6,939 nucleotides of DNA from Woeseiaceae bacterium (GTDB taxonomy: Bacteria; Pseudomonadota; Gammaproteobacteria; Steroidobacterales; Woeseiaceae): positions 1-6,939 of the forward strand of contig JAKEGN010000222.1 of the NCBI GenBank assembly GCA_022615525.1, given 5' to 3'. The notes under the pieces were generated by a model. The model had not been told where the DNA came from, ran no database searches, and saw nothing but the letters and a program-made list of their open reading frames with translations. Positions 1 to 5,808 of this stretch are shown piece after piece (position 1 is the stretch's first letter; each line of letters starts with the position of its first letter). Made by a program: the position numbers and the translations under genes.

Positions 1-87
1 ATCGCCTTGTGCCGCCCGCGATACGGGACAACATTGCAGTTGTTATCATGTGTGGCACCCGCCTGCATGCCCGCGCCGCGGCCATTG

Positions 88-783
88 TCAGAACGGTACG
101 CCGACCGCCTTGCACAGGAAGCGCATGAAGGGAGTAGCGGCGGCAAACGCCGCTTCGACCTGCTGCTGAAATCGCGCCTGCAGGGGATCGGCGGTTTCCA
201 GGTTCCTGACCGCGATGAAATCCTTGCGCCGCAGGTCATCGAGCAGCGGATGGTCCTTGCTGATTCCCTTGGGGGGCCGTGACAGCGATTCACCGCCTAG
301 CTCGAAATACCGACGAAACTTTCGGTCATCTCTGGCCTTCAGCCATTCCGCTCTTTTTTCATCGATGCGGCGGCGTATGGCCGCGAGTGCCGCCGGCTCC
401 GGCCGCCACGTGCCCACTCCGAGGAAAACTTCCCCGGGATCGATGTGCAGGTAATAACCGGGTGCATGCACGTCGCGTGCATTCTCGTGGCGGAACTGAA
501 TTCCGATATTCGTCTTGTACGGCGCCTTGTTTCTGGAGAATCGCGTGTCACGGTACACGCGCATCAGCGACCCTCCCATGCGCCTGGGCACCGCAGTGAA
601 GTGCGGCGCGATTTCAGCTAGCGGCGCCTGCATGGACTGTATGAACTCCAGGGCAACGTCCAGCACGTGTTTTTCGTAACGCTGCTTGTTTGCGGCAAAC
701 CATTCGCGATTGTTGTTGCGTGAAAGCTCCTCGAGAAACGCGAGGGTTTCTTCTGTGAACGAGACGCGCTTTTTGCTTTTCAT
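88..783 (-). CDS. DUF2461 family protein (TIGR02453 type)
   Basis: Conserved protein of unknown biochemical role, 231 aa, a usual size for the DUF2461 family. The family pattern is visible throughout. An N-terminal block at residues 16-40 contains FLEEL, then NNNREWF and a following KQRYEKHV. A basic central block at about 67-92 reads RRMGGSLMRVYRDTRFSRNK, then APYK. A YYLHIDPGEVFLGVGTW stretch follows at 110-126, then an alpha-helical basic region at 130-160. No signal peptide or membrane segment is seen, so it is probably cytoplasmic. I chose the ATG at 783 because GAGGAAG lies at 793-799, nine bases upstream. An in-frame TTG at 828 would add 15 residues and overlap the preceding gene, and it lacks a ribosome-binding site. 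It lies 38 bases after the DUF7009-type gene on the same strand, so the two are probably co-transcribed. Family recognition is firm; no function can be assigned. Confidence 0.9.
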   Translation of the reverse strand: MKSKKRVSFTEETLAFLEELSRNNNREWFAANKQRYEKHVLDVALEFIQSMQAPLAEIAPHFTAVPRRMGGSLMRVYRDTRFSRNKAPYKTNIGIQFRHENARDVHAPGYYLHIDPGEVFLGVGTWRPEPAALAAIRRRIDEKRAEWLKARDDRKFRRYFELGGESLSRPPKGISKDHPLLDDLRRKDFIAVRNLETADPLQARFQQQVEAAFAAATPFMRFLCKAVGVPF

Positions 784-792
784 CGAATGATA

Positions 793-799
793 CTTCCTC
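793..799 (-). promoter_or_regulatory. Shine-Dalgarno site of the DUF2461 gene
   Basis: Read on the minus strand this is GAGGAAG, nine bases before the ATG at 783-781. It is the strongest ribosome-binding site near this gene and decides the start in favour of the ATG over the upstream TTG at 828. Confidence 0.7.
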
Positions 800-821
800 G
801 GGATGCCGCTATCGGCTGCGG

Positions 822-1205
822 TCAGCAATTCTTTGCGTCCGCCTGCGGATGAGGAAACTTGTCGGAGTCGTCTTCGCTTTCGCGCGGCGCGAGGCAGGCA
901 AAGTCCTTCTCGACCAGGATGTCCAGCTTGCTGCCGTCATCGAGCCGTTGCTCGCCGGTGATACTGACCGCACCGGACTCGGCCCAGGACTGAACGTCGG
1001 ACTGGGGCAGACGCACGGTCAGTGCAGCGTCTGCGAACGTTGCGGCGCACTCGACGCTGGCCGGGGAGCTTTCAAGCACGTATTGAAAATCCGCGCCGCC
1101 GGGGAACCGCACGACTCCGCGTACGATACCCTCGGCAGCAGCCTGGTCGACCTCGGGGCGGCTGAGGCGCAGGCGAATGGAGTTGTTCAGGACACGTAGT
1201 TTCAT
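822..1205 (-). CDS. DUF7009-type small conserved protein
   Basis: A 127-residue protein of unknown function. It begins MKLRVLNNSIRLRLSRPEVD, a start I associate with the DUF7009 hypothetical family. It ends with LDILVEKDFACL (residues 94-105), then an acidic EDDSD stretch, FPHP and a terminal cysteine. The middle alternates short hydrophobic stretches with polar residues, suggesting a small beta-rich fold. There is no signal peptide and no membrane segment. The ATG at 1205 is chosen because the family-like sequence begins exactly there. A GTG at 1277 would add 24 residues that look like read-through of the intergenic gap. No good ribosome-binding site is visible before either start. It sits 86 bases after the octaheme cytochrome gene and 38 bases before the DUF2461 gene, all on the same strand. 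The family assignment is from memory of the N-terminal and C-terminal patterns; function is unknown. Confidence 0.8.
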   Translation of the reverse strand: MKLRVLNNSIRLRLSRPEVDQAAAEGIVRGVVRFPGGADFQYVLESSPASVECAATFADAALTVRLPQSDVQSWAESGAVSITGEQRLDDGSKLDILVEKDFACLAPRESEDDSDKFPHPQADAKNC

Positions 1206-1291
1206 GGCATCGGGCAGTAGTGGCGTTACTCGGGGCGATCCCAACAATTTAAGCACGAAATCGCCGCACAAAGACACGCGTAGCGAGCGTT

Positions 1292-3598
1292 TCAGCCTCC
1301 GCCCAGCGATTGCAGCAACGCCGTGGCTCCGGGGTCCTGCGGAAAACGGCGCAGCAACTCCCTGGCCTCCAGCCGCGCTTCCTCCGTGCGACCGAGATCG
1401 CGTAACAGCGTCACGATCGTGGCGCCGATGTCGAAATCCGCAGGAAATCGCTCGCGTGCTGTGTGCAGGACAGCGAGCGCCTCCTCGGCCCGACCGAGCG
1501 AGTTCAGTGCAACCGCGTAAACAAACGCATACCGGCTGTTCGCGGGGTCCAGCGAAGCGGCGGTTTCCAGCTCGCTTAGCGCCGGATCGTATTGCTGTGT
1601 TCTTGCGAGCGCGAGTCCGAGCGCGTGATGCAGCGCGGCGTTGTCGTTTGCTGCCAGTCCGTCGCGCAGCAGCTTCTCTGCCTCCTCGTGGCGCTCCTGC
1701 CGCGCGTAACTGTCGGCAAGGTTGACGCGCGCAACGACGCCGCGCGGATCACGCGAGATGGCGAGCCCATAGTAGTCGTCCGCTTTGTCCAGGTCGCCCG
1801 AATCCCGGGCGAGGTTCGCCAGGTTGGCCAGCGCCTCGGGCCGATCGGCTATTGCGAGTTGCGATGCGATGTATTCGCGTGCGACCTTGCGCAGCAGCTC
1901 CTGTTGGTGCTGCGGCAGGATCCCTCGCAGGGTCGAGAGCGAATTCAATGCCTGGAAACGCACCGCGAGCAGCGGATCCGCGAGCAGCGGCCCGGCCAGC
2001 GCTGCGCGCGATTCCGGCGCGACCTGCTCGAGCGAGCGCAATGCGGCGAGCCGCAGCAGGCCGTCGGCCGCTGCCAACGAACTCCGGATGCCCTGCATTG
2101 TGTCCTCGTCGAACGGCGCAGCAAGCAGCGTCAGGGACGTAGCGCGAGCGATGCCTGGCATGGCCGAATCATCGATGACCTCGAGCAGCAGGCGGTTTGC
2201 CCCGGGCTGCCGGGCCCGGCCGGCGTGTATGGCTTCGGCAGAGTGCGGCCGGCGGTCGCTGCCGTACCACTCGCGAACCGCCGCCTCTGCCCACGCGGCG
2301 TCCCTGTCCGAGTGACAGTCGTTGCAGGCATTGGGCACGCCCGTCGCGATGCTCAGGTCCGGACGGGGAATGCGGAAACTGTGATCGCGGCGATCGTCCA
2401 CACCCATGTAGACACGCGCGGGCATGTGGCAATCCACGCATTCGATGACGTCGGCCGCATGGCGCTGATGGTCGTCAGTCGCGAATCGCGCAGGCAGATG
2501 GCAGGTCGCGCAGACTGAGCTTGCGGCGCCGGCCGCTTTGAGCACAGCGCTGTGCGGCTCGTGACAATCCGTGCACGTGACTCCCGCCTGGTACATGCGG
2601 CTTTGCAGGAACGAGCCGTACTCGTAGACCTCGTCCTGTATCTGCCCGTCGGCGTAGTACAGGTTCTCGTCGAGCAAAGCCGGCAGATGGGTATCCAGCA
2701 GGGGCCGGCCGTACTCGTAGTGCGCGGCGAGCGGGGCACGCCGCGCGTGGCAGCGGCCGCAGGCCTCGGGCTGGCTGGCCGGTTTCATCGGCAGGACGCT
2801 GCGTTCGGCGATGCCCGTCTCCGGGTTCATCCGCCACACCGCGCCGCCGGAGTCATCGAGCGTCACCGCCAATCCGGAGTCCGGTTGCAGTCGACCGCTG
2901 CGCACCCGCGCAATGTGTGTCGAACCGGGCCCGTGGCAGGCTTCGCAGCCTACGCTTGCCTCGGACCAGCGGCTGTCGAAGCGATCCGCCCCGAGTTCGT
3001 AATTTCTCTGCAGGTCGGTCGAATGACACTCCGCGCACATGTAGTTCCAGTTCTGCTGCAGGCCGGTCCAGTGCAGCGAATCGCCGGGCCCGACGTACTC
3101 TTCCGGGTACAGATGAAACCAGCGCTGCCCGCCCTCGGCCTGTGGTCGCGAGTCCCAGGCGGTGGTCAGCGCTTGCAGCCGCCCGCCGGGAAACTCGACC
3201 AGGAACTGCTGCAACGGCGACACGCCGAAAGTGTAGGCAACGCGAAAGTCCTGCAATTCGCCGTCGGCACCCTCGGTGTTGACCAGGTAGTCGTCGCTCT
3301 GTCGTGTGAATTTCGTGATTCGGCCGAAGTAATCGAATTTACCGTTATCGAAATCCGCCAGCACGGTACCGTCGCTCGCGACCTGCATCGCGAGCTGGTG
3401 GTGCGACCCGGTCCAGCGCCGGTATTCCTCCTGGTGGCATTCGCCGCAGGCCGGGCTGCCGGCAAAGGTCGCTGCGGGAATCGAATGATCAACCGGAATC
3501 CCGCTGAGCTGCGGTTCAGGATCGCCGCAACCCTGGAACGCAGCACTGATCGCGAGTAACAGTGCGGCAATTCGTCGAATGCAATGGGTATTCGGCAC
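1292..3598 (-). CDS. Octaheme cytochrome c lipoprotein with HEAT-like and TPR repeats
   Basis: Predicted exported multiheme c-type cytochrome, 768 aa. Residues 7-23 form a hydrophobic signal segment after an RR pair. They end in FQGC, a slightly atypical lipobox, so Cys24 is probably the lipidated residue. Eight CXXCH haem-attachment motifs start at residues 51, 188, 218, 280, 342, 363, 387 and 425. The first is followed by W..SHH, as in cytochrome c554-like domains. Residues 56-187 between haems 1 and 2 lack haem motifs and look beta-rich. Haems 5-8 are closely spaced and include CVDCHMP and a DHSFRIPRPDLS linker. Residues 470-570 resemble HEAT repeats and 585-768 form about four or five TPRs. 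The likely role is periplasmic or surface electron transfer with a protein-docking tail; substrate and partner are unknown. I prefer the GTG at 3598, with AAAGG five bases upstream, because it leaves a normal short signal peptide. A GTG at 3643 would add 15 residues (MKCCARLRARRRKVF). Confidence 0.9.
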   Translation of the reverse strand: MPNTHCIRRIAALLLAISAAFQGCGDPEPQLSGIPVDHSIPAATFAGSPACGECHQEEYRRWTGSHHQLAMQVASDGTVLADFDNGKFDYFGRITKFTRQSDDYLVNTEGADGELQDFRVAYTFGVSPLQQFLVEFPGGRLQALTTAWDSRPQAEGGQRWFHLYPEEYVGPGDSLHWTGLQQNWNYMCAECHSTDLQRNYELGADRFDSRWSEASVGCEACHGPGSTHIARVRSGRLQPDSGLAVTLDDSGGAVWRMNPETGIAERSVLPMKPASQPEACGRCHARRAPLAAHYEYGRPLLDTHLPALLDENLYYADGQIQDEVYEYGSFLQSRMYQAGVTCTDCHEPHSAVLKAAGAASSVCATCHLPARFATDDHQRHAADVIECVDCHMPARVYMGVDDRRDHSFRIPRPDLSIATGVPNACNDCHSDRDAAWAEAAVREWYGSDRRPHSAEAIHAGRARQPGANRLLLEVIDDSAMPGIARATSLTLLAAPFDEDTMQGIRSSLAAADGLLRLAALRSLEQVAPESRAALAGPLLADPLLAVRFQALNSLSTLRGILPQHQQELLRKVAREYIASQLAIADRPEALANLANLARDSGDLDKADDYYGLAISRDPRGVVARVNLADSYARQERHEEAEKLLRDGLAANDNAALHHALGLALARTQQYDPALSELETAASLDPANSRYAFVYAVALNSLGRAEEALAVLHTARERFPADFDIGATIVTLLRDLGRTEEARLEARELLRRFPQDPGATALLQSLGGG

Positions 3599-3603
3599 AA
3601 AAA

Positions 3604-3608
3604 CCTTT
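3604..3608 (-). promoter_or_regulatory. Probable Shine-Dalgarno site of the octaheme cytochrome
   Basis: Read on the minus strand this is AAAGG, followed by five T residues and then GTG at 3598-3596. It supports the shorter start. The alternative GTG at 3643 has only a weak GA-rich stretch upstream. Confidence 0.45.
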
Positions 3609-3729
3609 CGGCGGCGCGCGCGGAGTCTTGCGCAACACTTCACTCAGTCATCGCGAGCGTATTTGTGACGACCCGGTCGGTCGTTGACAGGCTGCAGTGC
3701 ATCCGGGCCGTCGTTTCGAGTTGCGGCTA

Positions 3730-3750
3730 TCCCCGGAACGGTCCCGGGAA
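3730..3750 (-). terminator. Hairpin after the cold-shock gene, possible weak terminator
   Basis: On the minus strand TTCCCGG and CCGGGGA can pair as a 7-bp stem, including one G-T wobble, around a 7-base loop. The hairpin begins 10 bases past the cold-shock stop codon. It lacks a downstream T tract, so it is not a canonical intrinsic terminator. It could instead act as a 3' stabilising structure that leaves some read-through into the cytochrome gene. Confidence 0.3.
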
Positions 3751-3760
3751 ACGCATATTC

Positions 3761-3973
3761 TTACTCGGCCACTACGTTTTCCGCCTGTGGGCCTTTCTGC
3801 CCCTGGGTCACCACCATGGTGACCTTCTGGCCTTCTTTCAGGGACTTGAATCCTTCCATCTGGATCGCGCTGTGATGCACGAACACATCCTGACCGCCTT
3901 CGCGGGAAATGAATCCGAAACCCTTGTCATCGTTGAACCATTTGACGGTCCCAGTCACTCTTTCACCTGCCAT
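3761..3973 (-). CDS. Cold-shock domain protein (CspA family)
   Basis: Single cold-shock domain protein of 70 aa, the normal length for CspA-family RNA/ssDNA chaperones, which melt RNA secondary structure in the cytoplasm. It opens with MAGERVTGTVKWFN. RNP1 is KGFGFI at residues 17-22 and RNP2 is VFVHHSAI at 30-37. The domain ends with the usual GQKGPQAENV stretch. The start at 3973 is fixed by the family N-terminus and by GAGG at 3979-3982, five bases upstream. The frame stays open to 4150, but that extension has no family similarity. The gene has a leader of up to 190 bases back to the hppD stop. A long leader is typical of cold-shock mRNAs, whose folding changes with temperature, but whether this copy is cold-induced cannot be read from the sequence. 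The downstream gene on the same strand is the octaheme cytochrome, 162 bases away. Confidence 0.97.
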   Translation of the reverse strand: MAGERVTGTVKWFNDDKGFGFISREGGQDVFVHHSAIQMEGFKSLKEGQKVTMVVTQGQKGPQAENVVAE

Positions 3974-3978
3974 AACAA

Positions 3979-3982
3979 CCTC
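3979..3982 (-). promoter_or_regulatory. Shine-Dalgarno site of the cold-shock gene
   Basis: GAGG on the minus strand, five bases before the ATG at 3973-3971. It confirms the 70-residue cold-shock protein rather than the longer open frame. Confidence 0.7.
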
Positions 3983-4048
3983 GTTTTCTTGCGCAGCAAC
4001 CGTGGCCTGCGCCAACCCACACGCGCCTTGCGGCAAAACACGCGTCAG

Positions 4049-4077
4049 TTTATGCGAAAAACCAAGGGGCGGCGCAA
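4049..4077 (-). promoter_or_regulatory. Weak candidate promoter of the cold-shock gene
   Basis: On the minus strand TTGCGC (4077-4072) and CATAAA (4054-4049) are separated by 17 bases. They match the sigma-70 consensus at 3 of 6 and 4 of 6 positions. Transcription from here would begin near 4042 and give a leader of about 70 bases. The call rests on spacing and position only. The rest of the 3974-4163 gap shows no gene and no clear terminator for hppD. Confidence 0.3.
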
Positions 4078-4163
4078 ATTTCAACGGTACCGGATACCGG
4101 CAGGATGGGCGGTTTCGCGTTCCATTCGCCAGCAATTGCCGCCATCGCAATGCAGCAAACGGC

Positions 4164-5240
4164 TCAGGTGTCCGCGCCGCCCTTCAATACACCGCGGCGA
4201 ATCTGATCGAGCTCGAGCGACTCGAACAAGGCCTTGAAATTGCCTTCGCCGAAGCCCTCATTGCCTTTTCGCTGAATAATCTCGAAGAAGATCGGGCCGA
4301 TGACATTGCGGGTAAAGATCTGCAACAGGAGGCCTTCGTCTTTCTGCGGTGCGCCGTCGATCAGGATCCGCCGCTTGCGCAGTTCTTCCAGCGGCTCGCC
4401 GTGCCCCGGCAGTCGATCGTCGACCAGTTCGTAGTAAGCGTCGTTGGTGTCCTGCAATTGCACGCCGTTGGCCTGCAGTTTGTCGACCGTGCTGTAGATA
4501 TCGTCCGTGCCTAGCGCGATGTGCTGTATGCCCTCGCCCTTGTAATCGCGAAGGTACTCCTCGATCTGGCTGTGTGCGTCCTGGCTCTCGTTCAGCGGGA
4601 TCCGGATCTTGCCGCAAGGACTCGTCATGGCTTTCGAGAACAAGCCCGTGTGCTTTCCCTCGATATCGAAATAGCGGATCTGGCGAAAATTAAAGAGGCG
4701 CTCGTAGAACCCGGCCCATACGGACATCTGGCCCTGGTGCACGTTGTGTGTCAGGTGATCGATGTAAGTCAGTCCGGTATCGAGCATCGCCGCTTTTTTC
4801 TTCCAGTCCGGCTCATAGCGAAAATCGATGTCGTAAATTGTGTTGTCGCCGTAGCGATCGACGAGATACAGCCGGCTGCCGCCGATGCCCTCGATGGCCG
4901 GGATGTTCAACTCCATGGGCCCGGGTTCGCCCGGGATCGCTTTGGCGCCGAGACTCACGGCGCGTTTGAGTGCGGCGCTCGCATCCTTTACACGAAACGC
5001 CATCGCGCAGGCGCAGGGCCCATGTATGCGAGCAAACTCCTGCGCGAAACTGTCCGGCTCAGCATTGATGATGAAATTGATGTCGCGCTGTTTGTGCAGC
5101 GTGACGTCTTTGGAGCGGTGCCGCGCGACGGCCGGAAGGCCCATCGCGGAAAACAGCGTACGCAGTTGTTCCGGATCCGGCGCCGCATACTCGACGAACT
5201 CGAATCCGTCGGTCCCCATCGGATTGTCATGAGTGTTCAT
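4164..5240 (-). CDS. hppD: 4-hydroxyphenylpyruvate dioxygenase
   Basis: Non-haem Fe(II) dioxygenase converting 4-hydroxyphenylpyruvate and O2 to homogentisate and CO2, the second step of tyrosine catabolism in the cytoplasm. At 358 aa it has the usual bacterial length and the two-domain vicinal-oxygen-chelate architecture. The N-terminal half contains GFEFVEYAAPDP (residues 11-22) and HGPCACAMAFRV. The catalytic half contains the three iron ligands by family alignment: His162 in YIDHLTHNV, His240 in GEGIQHIALGTDD and Glu320 in GPIFFEIIQRKG. The C-terminal signature FGEGNFKALFESLELDQ and RRGVL is intact, so the enzyme looks functional. The ATG at 5240 gives the family N-terminus. The frame is open to 5519, but that part overlaps the divergent regulator. 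No strong ribosome-binding site precedes 5240. The later pathway genes (homogentisate dioxygenase, fumarylacetoacetase) are not in this window. The divergent Lrp/AsnC gene is its likely regulator. Confidence 0.97.
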   Translation of the reverse strand: MNTHDNPMGTDGFEFVEYAAPDPEQLRTLFSAMGLPAVARHRSKDVTLHKQRDINFIINAEPDSFAQEFARIHGPCACAMAFRVKDASAALKRAVSLGAKAIPGEPGPMELNIPAIEGIGGSRLYLVDRYGDNTIYDIDFRYEPDWKKKAAMLDTGLTYIDHLTHNVHQGQMSVWAGFYERLFNFRQIRYFDIEGKHTGLFSKAMTSPCGKIRIPLNESQDAHSQIEEYLRDYKGEGIQHIALGTDDIYSTVDKLQANGVQLQDTNDAYYELVDDRLPGHGEPLEELRKRRILIDGAPQKDEGLLLQIFTRNVIGPIFFEIIQRKGNEGFGEGNFKALFESLELDQIRRGVLKGGADT

Positions 5241-5272
5241 GGATAGGAATGGTAGTGAAATCCGCTCACGAT

Positions 5273-5351
5273 ATTCCTGCAAGTTTTCCGGATACTCTGG
5301 TAGGATTCGCAGGAATCCTGCATGAGAATTGGTATTTTGTATGATTCCTGC
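5273..5351. promoter_or_regulatory. Candidate operator array between hppD and the Lrp/AsnC gene
   Basis: The word ATTCCTGC occurs at 5273-5280 and 5344-5351, and its reverse complement GCAGGAAT at 5309-5316. Centres are 36 and 35 bases apart, so the copies alternate in orientation at an almost constant step. A shorter match, AGGAAT, lies at 5245-5250. The last copy covers the second to fourth codons of the regulator. Regularly spaced sites are what an Lrp/AsnC octamer, which wraps DNA, would use. Binding by the adjacent regulator is an inference. Confidence 0.5.
5309..5321. repeat. 13-base palindrome in the divergent promoter region
   Basis: GCAGGAATCCTGC is a perfect inverted repeat with 6-bp arms around a single central A. 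It contains the middle copy of the 8-base repeated word and is the most symmetrical element between hppD and the regulator, so it is the best single candidate for a dimer-binding site. Confidence 0.6.
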
Positions 5352-5808
5352 GTCACTGGACAATACTGACCTCAAAATCCTGCGCGAACTGCAAAAGGAC
5401 GGGCGAATCGCGTGGGTGGAGCTGGCCGAGCGCATTTCCTTGTCCGCCTCTGCCTGCCAGCGCCGTGTACAGTCCCTGCTCGACCGCGGTGTGATCGAAA
5501 GAATCTCCGCACAGGTCAACCCGGAAGCGCTCGGCTACGAGGTCCAGGCCTATGTCTCGGTCAAAGTGGATCGGCAGGACGTCGCGCGCGCCAGGAAATT
5601 TCGAAACTTGATCGGCAAATGCCCCGAAGTCATTGCCTGCCACATGCTGACCGGCGAAATCGACTACCTGCTGCTGGTCGTCGCCAGGGATCTGCGCAGC
5701 TTCGGCCAGTTCGTCGAAGAGAAGATTCTTGGCATGCCGGGCGTCAAGGACGCCTCCTCGTCCATCGTCCTCGACAGGGTCCGGCTCAGCGCATCATTGC
5801 CCGGATAG
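5341..5808 (+). CDS. Lrp/AsnC family transcriptional regulator
   Basis: DNA-binding regulator of 155 aa, the standard length for the feast/famine Lrp/AsnC family. The N-terminal winged helix-turn-helix spans about residues 5-60: LDNTDLKILRELQKDGRI, then WVELAERISLSASACQRRV as the HTH with its recognition helix, then LLDRGVIERI. The C-terminal RAM (ACT-like) effector and oligomerisation domain covers about 67-150 and includes TGEIDYLLLVVARDL. Such proteins usually form dimers to octamers and sense amino acids or related metabolites. Divergent placement 100 bases from hppD suggests control of tyrosine breakdown, plus autoregulation through the repeated sites at 5273-5351; both are inferences. 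The ATG at 5341 is preferred over an in-frame TTG at 5329. Neither has a good ribosome-binding site. Its stop lies inside the 3' end of the convergent transporter gene, a 15-base overlap. Confidence 0.93.
   Translation: MIPASLDNTDLKILRELQKDGRIAWVELAERISLSASACQRRVQSLLDRGVIERISAQVNPEALGYEVQAYVSVKVDRQDVARARKFRNLIGKCPEVIACHMLTGEIDYLLLVVARDLRSFGQFVEEKILGMPGVKDASSSIVLDRVRLSASLPG

Noticed and set aside
1..87. Possible start of a further minus-strand gene (ATG at 86 or at 68, both frames open to the window edge)
   Set aside because: Only 22 to 28 codons are visible, two frames compete, neither has a ribosome-binding site, and neither peptide resembles a known family. The segment also has no convincing terminator for the DUF2461 gene.
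1206..1291. Short hairpin just after the cytochrome stop codon (ACGC and GCGT arms on the minus strand)
   Set aside because: A 4-bp stem without a T tract is too weak to call a terminator. The gap holds nothing else I can support.
1592..3559. Two long plus-strand open frames of 308 and 335 codons (1592-2518 and 2552-3559)
   Set aside because: They lie entirely antisense to the cytochrome gene, whose eight haem motifs and repeats prove the minus strand. Their translations are low-complexity and Arg/Val/Gln-rich with no recognisable domain, as expected of antisense frames in GC-rich DNA.
3684..3689. Perfect plus-strand TTGACA
   Set aside because: At 17 bases downstream there is only GCCGTC, not a -10 element, and no plus-strand gene follows, so it is probably a chance match.
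3974..4150. In-frame 59-codon N-terminal extension of the cold-shock protein
   Set aside because: The family N-terminus and a good GAGG site fix the start at 3973. The extension looks like non-coding leader that happens to lack stops.
4521..5246. Plus-strand open frame of 241 codons antisense to hppD
   Set aside because: The minus strand encodes a complete HPPD with all iron ligands. This frame has no recognisable family and is a shadow of the HPPD codons.
5241..5519. In-frame 93-codon N-terminal extension of HPPD up to 5519
   Set aside because: It overlaps the well-supported divergent Lrp/AsnC gene, has no HPPD similarity, and would give an oversized 451-residue enzyme.
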